From Solirubrobacterales bacterium (GTDB lineage Bacteria; Actinomycetota; Thermoleophilia; Solirubrobacterales; Solirubrobacteraceae): a DNA stretch of 5,556 nt. The position numbers and the translations under genes were made by a program. The notes beneath the pieces are model-generated. The model ran no database searches. It had not been told where the DNA came from and saw only the letters and a program-made list of their open reading frames with translations. This document shows, piece by piece, positions 1 through 4,560 of the stretch (its first letter is position 1; every line of letters starts with the position of its first letter). Location of the stretch: NCBI GenBank assembly GCA_015655225.1, contig JAATFK010000342.1, forward strand, positions 1 to 5,556, given 5' to 3'.

Positions 1-795
1 GCCGGCTCGCGCTACGTCGCGCTCAACACGGCGAAGGCGCCGTTCAGCAACGCCAACCTCCGCAGAGCGGTCTCGTCCGTGCTCGACCGCGACCAGATGC
101 GCCAGGTGCGCGGCGGTCCGTTCGTCGGCGCGATCGCGAACCACTTCCTCTATCCCGGGGTGAGCGGCTTCGAGCAGGCGAGCGGCAACGCCGGCTTCGG
201 CTTCGACTTCCTCGCGCACCCGAGCGGCGACCCGGCGCTCGCGCAGAGATACATGAGAGCGGCCGGCTACCCGAGCGGCAGATACACCGGCAACGCGACG
301 TTGCTGATCGCCGGTGAGACCGGCTCGCCCGACGACCTCGACGCCCAGATCGTGCAGCGCGCGCTCCAGTCGCTCGGCTTCAGAACGAAGCTGCGGCTGC
401 TCGAGCCGAGCGCGATGTTCGACGACTACTGCGCGACCCCGAGATCGGGCTACGACGTCTGCCCGAACGTCGGCTGGGTGCGCGACTTCGCCGATCCGCA
501 GACGGTCCTCGACATCGCGTTCAACGGCAACGCGATCAGCCCGCAGGGCAACTCCAACTGGCCCCAGCTGAACGACCCGAAGATCAACGCCGCGATGGCG
601 AGAGCGGAGCTGACGGTCGGCGAGTCCCAGCGCGCGACCGCCTGGGCGGCGATCGACAGACAGATCACCGCGACCTCGGCCGCGATCCCGTGGCTGTGGG
701 ACAACCAGCCGGTGCTCTTCTCGAAGGACACGCAGTGCGTGAACGACGAGTGGAACCAGGGCTACTGCGACTTCGCGTTCAGCTCGTTGAGATAG
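1..795 (+). CDS. ABC transporter substrate-binding protein, family 5 (peptide/nickel type), C-terminal part
   Basis: Open in frame from base 1 to TAG at 793-795, giving 264 residues with no start in the window. The GTG at 79 is an internal valine, because recognisable family sequence lies upstream (YVALNTAKAPFSNANLRRAV). Family 5 binding proteins are normally about 500-600 residues, so roughly the C-terminal half is present. Typical family features are the N-x-x-x-APF-x-N-x-x-LR-x-A segment (fragment residues 9-23), the GW-x-RDFADP segment (158-166) and a late IPWLWDNQ segment (229-236). The protein should be secreted or lipid-anchored and deliver a peptide-like solute to the membrane permease encoded 21 bp downstream. 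Four cysteines (fragment residues 144, 154, 246, 256) could form two disulfides in an exported protein; that is inference. Nine of its 18 arginines use AGA, unlike the next gene. The substrate cannot be told from sequence. Confidence 0.92.
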   Translation, partial: AGSRYVALNTAKAPFSNANLRRAVSSVLDRDQMRQVRGGPFVGAIANHFLYPGVSGFEQASGNAGFGFDFLAHPSGDPALAQRYMRAAGYPSGRYTGNATLLIAGETGSPDDLDAQIVQRALQSLGFRTKLRLLEPSAMFDDYCATPRSGYDVCPNVGWVRDFADPQTVLDIAFNGNAISPQGNSNWPQLNDPKINAAMARAELTVGESQRATAWAAIDRQITATSAAIPWLWDNQPVLFSKDTQCVNDEWNQGYCDFAFSSLR

Positions 796-816
796 CGGAC
801 CGGGTCAGCCTTCGCG

Positions 817-1782
817 ATGGCCCGCTTCCTCGTCCGCCGGCTGCTGTGGGGCGTCGTCCTGCTCGTGCTCGTGAGCGCGGCGACGTTCCTCGTCTTCTTC
901 GAGCTGCCGGCGGGCGACCCGGCGGTCCTGCGCGCGGGGGTGCGCGCCTCGCCGCAGACGATCGCCGCGGTGCGCCACGACCTCGGCCTCGACCAGCCGG
1001 TGCTGGAGCAGTTCTGGCACTTCCTGACGCGCCTCTTCCTGCACTTCGACCTCGGCTACAGCTACGTCCACGGCGCCTCGGTCCGCTCGCTGATCTTCAA
1101 CCGGCTGCCGGCGACGATCTCGCTCGCGCTCGGCGCGGCCGTGCTCTGGCTGCTGGTCGGGATCCCGCTCGGGATCGTCTCGGCGCTGCGGCCGCGCTCG
1201 TGGGTCGACCGTCTCGGCACCGCCGGCTCGCTGGTGGCGCTCTCGATGCCGGTCTACTGGCTCGGGTTCGTCGCGCTCTACCTGTTCGCTGACGACATCG
1301 GCAAGCTCCCGCTGCTGCCGGGCGCCAGCTCCTACGTCGGGCTGACGGTCGACCCGTGGCACTGGTTCACCTCGATGCTGCTGCCGTGGCTCGTGCTCGC
1401 CTCGACCTTCGCGGCCGTCTACGCGCGCGTCCTGCGCACGAGCCTGATCGGGACGATGCAGGAGGACTACGTGCGGACCGCGCGCGCGAAGGGCCTGTCC
1501 GAGCGCCGGGTCGTCATGCGCCACGGCGTGCGCACCGCGCTCGGGCCGCTCGTCACGCTGCTCGGCCTTGACGTCGCGGCGCTGCTGGGCGGCGCCGTGC
1601 TGATCGAGACGGTCTTCGACATCCCCGGCATCGGCCGGCTCAACTACGACGCGATCACGCACGCCGATCTGCCGGTGATCCAGGGCACGGTGCTGCTAGC
1701 GGCGGTGTTCATCGTCGTCGCGAACATCCTCGTGGACATCGCGTACGCGGTGCTCGACCCGCGCGTGCGGGTCGACGCCTAG
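817..1782 (+). CDS. ABC transporter permease, DppB/OppB type
   Basis: Complete 321-residue inner-membrane permease from ATG to TAG, close to the family's usual 305-340 residues. Hydrophobic segments fit six membrane helices at about residues 9-30, 101-123, 134-157, 186-205, 242-266 and 290-313. The cytoplasmic EAA loop that docks on the ATPase lies at about 216-240 (YVRTARAKGLSERR, conserved Gly226). The family signature ETVFDIPGIGRL follows at 264-275. Proteins of this type form half of the channel of an oligopeptide, dipeptide or nickel importer. The start lies 21 bp after the binding-protein stop, so the two are probably co-transcribed. I see no good ribosome binding site in that gap, and translation may be coupled. 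The usual partner permease (DppC type) and ATPase genes do not follow. The stop overlaps that of the convergent gene. None of its 23 arginines uses AGA. The transported substrate is unknown. Confidence 0.95.
   Translation: MARFLVRRLLWGVVLLVLVSAATFLVFFELPAGDPAVLRAGVRASPQTIAAVRHDLGLDQPVLEQFWHFLTRLFLHFDLGYSYVHGASVRSLIFNRLPATISLALGAAVLWLLVGIPLGIVSALRPRSWVDRLGTAGSLVALSMPVYWLGFVALYLFADDIGKLPLLPGASSYVGLTVDPWHWFTSMLLPWLVLASTFAAVYARVLRTSLIGTMQEDYVRTARAKGLSERRVVMRHGVRTALGPLVTLLGLDVAALLGGAVLIETVFDIPGIGRLNYDAITHADLPVIQGTVLLAAVFIVVANILVDIAYAVLDPRVRVDA
1754..1775. terminator. Perfect 9-bp GC-rich hairpin, candidate bidirectional terminator
   Basis: The arms TCGACCCGC (1754-1762) and GCGGGTCGA (1767-1775) are exact reverse complements around the four-base loop GCGT. 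The hairpin sits inside the last codons of the permease and directly beyond the stop of the convergent gene. It could therefore act on both transcripts. Neither side has a T-tract, so it is not a classical intrinsic terminator. Hairpins without a U-tail have been proposed as terminators in actinobacteria; the role here is inference. Confidence 0.4.
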
Positions 1783-1788
1783 GCGTCG
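1773..1788. repeat. 16-bp perfect palindrome holding both convergent stop codons
   Basis: CGACGCCTAGGCGTCG equals its own reverse complement. At its centre is CTAG (1779-1782), which contains TAG of the permease on the plus strand (1780-1782) and TAG of the acidic-protein gene on the minus strand (1779-1781). As a result both proteins end in Asp-Ala. In RNA from either strand it could fold into a 6-bp stem with loop CUAG. It overlaps the 1754-1775 hairpin by three bases, so the two folds compete. Confidence 0.85.
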
Positions 1789-2426
1789 TCGCCGTCCTCT
1801 TCCCCGTCGTCCTCGTAGAGCGACTCACGCGCCAGCTCGTCGCCTCTGGCCGAGAAGAGCTTCACGTCGAGGTAGTCGGAGCGGTAGGCGTCGGGCGCGA
1901 CGAGCGTGAAGCGGTAGTCGACGAGGGTGCACTGGTCGACCGCGAGGTCCGCCAGCTCGGCCGTCACGACCGCGCCGCCCTCGACCAGCGGTATCCCCCA
2001 GATCAGCGTCATGTCGGCGACGTTGCCGTCCTCGCCGCGCCAGCGGCCGACGATCTCGTCGTTGAGGTCGATCCGCCAGTCGGGGTTGTCGTCGGCCGTC
2101 TCGCTCGTGAAGTCGGCGTGCGCCTCGAAGTCGTCGGGGGCCCCGTTGCCGTCGGGCGCGCTGCCGTCCGCGAACGAGACGTAGCCGAACAGCTCGTGGC
2201 CGTTGCTCGTGCGCGCGGTCGCCGGCACGTAGGTGCGCCCGCCGTAGCTGCGGTCGGGGAACCAGACGATGTCGCCGGGCGTGCCGAGCTCCTCGCCGGC
2301 CGACTCGATGTTGTCGACCGCGGCGAGGAAGTAGCCGCGCAGCGTGTCGGCCCAGCGGCCGTAGGGGAGCGCCTCCTGGGGCGGCTCGGCGGCGAAGCGG
2401 ATCACGAAGCGCTCGATCGGCGGCAT
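1779..2426 (-). CDS. Conserved-looking acidic hypothetical protein
   Basis: A 215-residue protein from ATG at 2426 to TAG at 1781-1779. I do not recognise the family. It has no signal peptide or membrane helix, so it is probably cytoplasmic. It is strongly acidic, with about 46 Asp/Glu against about 15 Lys/Arg, and ends in an acidic tail (EDDGEEDGDDA, 205-215). The N-terminal half has aromatic and glycine-rich patches such as VWFPDRSYGG (54-63) and ELFGYVSFADG (78-88). The C-terminal half looks like alternating beta-strands. There is a single cysteine (166). The start lies 10 nt after the dtd stop on the same strand, which implies co-transcription and probably coupled translation, since no clear Shine-Dalgarno is visible. 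Coding status is supported by the fit between neighbouring genes and the sensible, non-repetitive composition. Its role is unknown. Confidence 0.82.
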   Translation of the reverse strand: MPPIERFVIRFAAEPPQEALPYGRWADTLRGYFLAAVDNIESAGEELGTPGDIVWFPDRSYGGRTYVPATARTSNGHELFGYVSFADGSAPDGNGAPDDFEAHADFTSETADDNPDWRIDLNDEIVGRWRGEDGNVADMTLIWGIPLVEGGAVVTAELADLAVDQCTLVDYRFTLVAPDAYRSDYLDVKLFSARGDELARESLYEDDGEEDGDDA

Positions 2427-2436
2427 GGCGCGCAGC

Positions 2437-2883
2437 CTACTGGGCGGCCGAGCGGATCGCCGGCTCGACCTCGACCAGCAGGGTGACCGGTCCGTCGTTC
2501 ACCAGCTCGACGCGCATGTCGGCGCCGAAGACGCCCCGCTGGGCACCGAGCCCGGCGCACACGCGCTCGTAGAGCGGCTCCGCCAGCTCGGCCGGCGCGG
2601 CTGCCGTCCAGCTCGGGCGCGTCCCCTTGCGCACGTCGCCGTAGAGCGTGAACTGGCTGACGCAGAGCACCTCGCGCTCGGGGCCGAGCGGCGCGTTCAT
2701 GCGTCCCTCCGCGTCGGGGAAGAGCCGCAGCCCGAGCAGCTTCTGGGCGATCCGGTCGGCCTCCGCCTCGCCGTCGCCGTGCGTCACGCCGAGCAGCACG
2801 AGGAGGCCCGGGCCGATCGCGGCGACCCGCGCCTCCGCGACCGTCACGCTCGCGCGGGCGACGCGCTGGACGAGCGCTCGCAT
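2437..2883 (-). CDS. dtd: D-aminoacyl-tRNA deacylase
   Basis: A 148-residue protein, the usual length for this family. It hydrolyses D-amino acids (and mischarged glycine) from tRNA in the cytoplasm, a proofreading step outside the synthetase. Family hallmarks are visible: start [19 protein letters not shown] (23-33), GRMNAPL (60-66), the catalytic-site segment SQFTLYGD (76-83) followed by RKGTRPS, and the C-terminal NDGPVT (129-134). The Gly-Pro of NDGPVT forms the Gly-cis-Pro pair that gives chiral selectivity. The ATG at 2883 matches the family N-terminus and is preceded by a GGAGGG site. It lies 28 nt downstream of the GalT-like gene and 10 nt upstream of the acidic hypothetical gene, in the middle of a minus-strand unit. 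All key residues appear intact. Confidence 0.97.
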   Translation of the reverse strand: MRALVQRVARASVTVAEARVAAIGPGLLVLLGVTHGDGEAEADRIAQKLLGLRLFPDAEGRMNAPLGPEREVLCVSQFTLYGDVRKGTRPSWTAAAPAELAEPLYERVCAGLGAQRGVFGADMRVELVNDGPVTLLVEVEPAIRSAAQ

Positions 2884-2892
2884 CGCTCCTCG

Positions 2893-2898
2893 CCCTCC
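2893..2898 (-). promoter_or_regulatory. Ribosome binding site of dtd
   Basis: On the minus strand this reads GGAGGG, ending 9 nt before the ATG at 2883. A second purine run, AGGAG (2886-2890), lies only 2 nt from the start and is too close to be the main site. Together they support the chosen dtd start within a 28-nt intergenic gap. Confidence 0.7.
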
Positions 2899-2911
2899 GT
2901 CCGCGCCGCGC

Positions 2912-3892
2912 CTACGCCGCGCGCAGGTCGGCGGCCGCCTGCTCGGGGGCGACGATGTTGAGGTGCAGGCCGGTCCCCAGCTCGAGCCCGGCGAGGTGCG
3001 TCAGCCGCGGCAGCACGTCGATCCGCCAGCAGAAGTGGTCGGCGCCGCGCGGCGCGGTGCGGACCCAGAGGTTGAGCGGCGGGCTCGCGCCGAGCCTCCG
3101 CGCGAGTCGCCCGAGCACGTCGTGGAGCAGCGCGGCGCCGGTCGCGCCGTCGTCCTCGAAGCGCCCGCGGGCACGGCGCGGCGCCAGCATCAGCTGGTAG
3201 GGCAGGCGGCTGCCGTACGGCGCCATCACGACCGCCTCGTCGTCGATCGCGACGATCCGGTCGCGGCGGCGGACCTCCTCCTGCACGAGATCGGCGAGCA
3301 GGTTGCCGCCCATCGTGCGGACCGCGTAGGCGGAGAAGCGCTCCCGCTCCCGCGCGATCCCGGCCGGCACCGCGTCGAGCGCGTAGAGCTGCGCGTGCGT
3401 GTGCGGCAGCGAGGCGCCCGCCTCGCGGCGCTCGTTGACGAGCAGGTGCAGGCAGGAGGCCTCTGCGTGCGCGCGCATCCGCTCGCGCCACACCTCCATC
3501 GCGGCCTGCAGCTGGGCGACCGGCAGGTCGGTCAGCGCGGTCACCGGCTGGGGGCCGTTGACGATCACCTCGTGGGAGCCGGTCGCCGGCTGCGCGGTGA
3601 AGAGGTCGGGGTAGGCGTCGCGCGGCGGGACGGGCGTGTCGGGCGCGACGGCGGGGTAGAGGTTTGGCACGACCCGGACCGACCAGCCGGGCGTGTCGGG
3701 CGGCCCCGGCGGGTCGCGCACGGCGTACAGCTCCGGCGGCGTGCGGTCCTCGTGGCCCTCGGCGAAGGGGTCGCGCTCGCGGTCGAGCGGCGGGCCGGGC
3801 TCTGCGCTCAGGCCGGCGTTCGGGCGGTTGGCGCGATCGGTCGCGACGATCGTCTTGAGTCCGGTCAGCGGGTCGACCCGCAGCTCAGACAA
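2912..3892 (-). CDS. GalT-like nucleotidyltransferase (galactose-1-phosphate uridylyltransferase family, divergent metal sites)
   Basis: A 326-residue protein with the full GalT layout of the HIT superfamily: PLTG near the N-terminus, [11 protein letters not shown] (72-82), [11 protein letters not shown] (105-115), the active-site His-x-His-x-Gln (164-168), and the C-terminal [15 protein letters not shown] (294-308) followed by N312. His166 would be the nucleotidylated residue. Classical GalT enzymes exchange UMP between UDP-glucose and galactose-1-phosphate. Several differences argue for caution. The active site is HTHAQ rather than HPHGQ. The CxxC pair expected near DPFAEGHE (41-48) is replaced by Asp41 and Ala44. 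The later HxH of FHWHIE is Cys288-x-Arg290. Related families in the superfamily (ADP-glucose phosphorylase, Ap4A phosphorylase, and uncharacterised actinobacterial GalT relatives) are alternatives, and no other galactose gene is nearby. The start is TTG at 3892, chosen because GGAGAG lies 5 nt upstream and no ATG or GTG is in frame nearby. It overlaps the GNAT gene by 8 nt. Confidence 0.85.
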   Translation of the reverse strand: MSELRVDPLTGLKTIVATDRANRPNAGLSAEPGPPLDRERDPFAEGHEDRTPPELYAVRDPPGPPDTPGWSVRVVPNLYPAVAPDTPVPPRDAYPDLFTAQPATGSHEVIVNGPQPVTALTDLPVAQLQAAMEVWRERMRAHAEASCLHLLVNERREAGASLPHTHAQLYALDAVPAGIARERERFSAYAVRTMGGNLLADLVQEEVRRRDRIVAIDDEAVVMAPYGSRLPYQLMLAPRRARGRFEDDGATGAALLHDVLGRLARRLGASPPLNLWVRTAPRGADHFCWRIDVLPRLTHLAGLELGTGLHLNIVAPEQAAADLRAA

Positions 3893-4316
3893 GCCGTCTC
3901 TCCATCGCGACGTGCTCGATCCCGGCCTCGACGAAGACGCGCCCGCGCTCCTCGTAGCCAGACGCGAGGTACAGGCTTCTGGCGTAGGTCTGCGCGTGCA
4001 GCACCATCCGCCGCGCGCCGGCCGCGAGCGCCTCGCTGTCGGCCTCCGCCAGCAGCATCGAGGCGATCCCCTCGCGGCGTGCCGCCGGGTCGACGGCGAG
4101 GCGGCTGAACTGGACCGTGCGATCGACGAACAGCAGCCGGCAGGTCCCCAGCACGCGGCCGTCGCGGACCGCGACGAGGTGGAGGGCGTCGCCGTCGCGG
4201 CCGTCGATCTCCTCGCGCTTGGGGACGCCCTGCTCGACGCAGAAGACGCGATCGCGCAGGTCGAGCGCCGCGGCCATCTCGTCGGGCCCGGCGACGCGGC
4301 GTATCTCGATGCTCAC
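3885..4316 (-). CDS. GNAT family N-acetyltransferase (ElaA/YjcF-like)
   Basis: Read from GTG at 4316 this is 143 residues, a normal single-domain GNAT. It would transfer an acetyl group from acetyl-CoA to an unknown amine. The N-terminal segment LRDRVFCVEQGVP (20-32) with EIDGRDGDALHLVA (36-49) is typical of the ElaA/YjcF group. The acetyl-CoA loop is AVDPAARREGIASMLL (74-89), with R-x-x-G-x-A in place of the commoner R-x-x-G-x-G. Beta-strand MVLHAQTYA (104-112), YLASGYEERG (116-125) and the closing FVEAGIEHVAMER (128-140) fit the fold. The frame stays open upstream to a TTG at 4403, with a GTG at 4385. That would add 29 proline-rich residues unlike the family, so I prefer 4316, although no Shine-Dalgarno precedes it. 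It is the first gene of the minus-strand unit and overlaps the GalT-like gene by 8 nt. Confidence 0.88.
   Translation of the reverse strand: MSIEIRRVAGPDEMAAALDLRDRVFCVEQGVPKREEIDGRDGDALHLVAVRDGRVLGTCRLLFVDRTVQFSRLAVDPAARREGIASMLLAEADSEALAAGARRMVLHAQTYARSLYLASGYEERGRVFVEAGIEHVAMERRLV
3898..3903 (-). promoter_or_regulatory. Ribosome binding site deciding the TTG start of the GalT-like gene
   Basis: On the minus strand this reads GGAGAG, 5 nt before TTG at 3892-3890. It lies inside the last codons of the GNAT gene, whose TGA is at 3887-3885. A ribosome ending GNAT translation is placed almost exactly at this site, which suggests coupled translation. Confidence 0.65.
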
Positions 4317-4560
4317 GGGAGGGTGGGGAGCCGGTTGCGAAGGGGGGCGCGCATCGCGGGAAGCTTGGCATATCGGTGGATTCACGCGCCCTATCTGCTT
4401 CAATACGGCTATCCTGCTGTGTTGAACGGGGGAAGCTGGTGAGGAAGCCCCCCCGTGCCCGGTTCGCTAACCGGAACCTCTGAGTCGCCTGGACGCTTCA
4501 CCGCGGCTCACCTCATCTGCAAAGGCAACGTCCGACCAGAGGCACGCCTGCACGCCGTTT
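4317..4560. promoter_or_regulatory. Divergent intergenic region between the minus-strand unit and the helicase gene
   Basis: These 244 bp separate two divergent starts, so promoters for both directions should lie here. The middle (about 4365-4425) is visibly richer in A and T than its surroundings. A TATCCT at 4410-4415 fits an actinobacterial -10 box for the plus strand, but no convincing -35 lies 16-18 bp upstream. On the minus strand no -35/-10 pair with good spacing stands out. The right half (4426-4542) is packed with inverted repeats, described separately. No tRNA, transposon end or CRISPR repeat was seen. Confidence 0.5.
4426..4542 (+). promoter_or_regulatory. Inverted-repeat-rich helicase leader, candidate structured RNA
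   Basis: Three consecutive helices can be drawn. H1 pairs ACGGGGG (4426-4432) with CCCCCGT (4450-4456). H2 is a perfect CCGGTT/AACCGG hairpin (4459-4464 with 4469-4474, loop CGCT). H3 pairs the unbroken right arm CGTCCGACCAGAGG (4529-4542) with 4477-4495, leaving a 1-nt bulge (A4483) and a 4-nt bulge (4487-4490). The H1 loop contains GGTGAG (4438-4443), complementary to CTCACC (4507-4512) in the H3 loop, so a loop-loop contact is possible. The array ends 18 nt before the helicase ATG. It matches no riboswitch family I know. High GC makes chance stems common, so the RNA role is inference; orientation is assumed from the adjacent gene. Confidence 0.35.

Noticed and set aside
79..795. GTG at 79 as the start of the binding-protein gene
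   Set aside because: The frame is open to base 1, and residues before 79 match the family, so the gene continues off the left edge.
690..1292. 200-codon plus-strand frame bridging the binding protein and permease
   Set aside because: Arg/Ala/Pro-rich shadow overlapping two well-supported genes in another frame.
805..1662. 285-codon minus-strand frame opposite the permease
   Set aside because: Its product is a monotonous Arg/Asp/Glu/Gln-rich string caused by high GC at third positions. The plus-strand frame has clear membrane helices and family motifs.
2648..4108. 486-codon plus-strand frame across dtd, the GalT-like gene and GNAT
   Set aside because: It is the longest open frame but has low-complexity Arg/Gly/Ala composition and lies opposite three genes with recognisable motifs.
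3865..4371. Minus-strand frame from ATG at 4371 overlapping GNAT
   Set aside because: Arg/Pro-rich product without motifs, in a different frame from the conserved GNAT sequence.
4428..4456. Cobalamin riboswitch, suggested by GGGAAGCTGGTGAGGAAGC
   Set aside because: Only a short resemblance; the B12-box and the rest of the conserved core are absent.
4459..4474. GGTTCGCTAACC as a tRNA T-arm
   Set aside because: The loop length is wrong for a T-loop, and no acceptor, D or anticodon arms can be built around it.
4426..4560. Small SRP RNA or RNase P RNA in the intergenic region
   Set aside because: The GGAAG/GAGGAA-like pieces lack the conserved surrounding core of either RNA.
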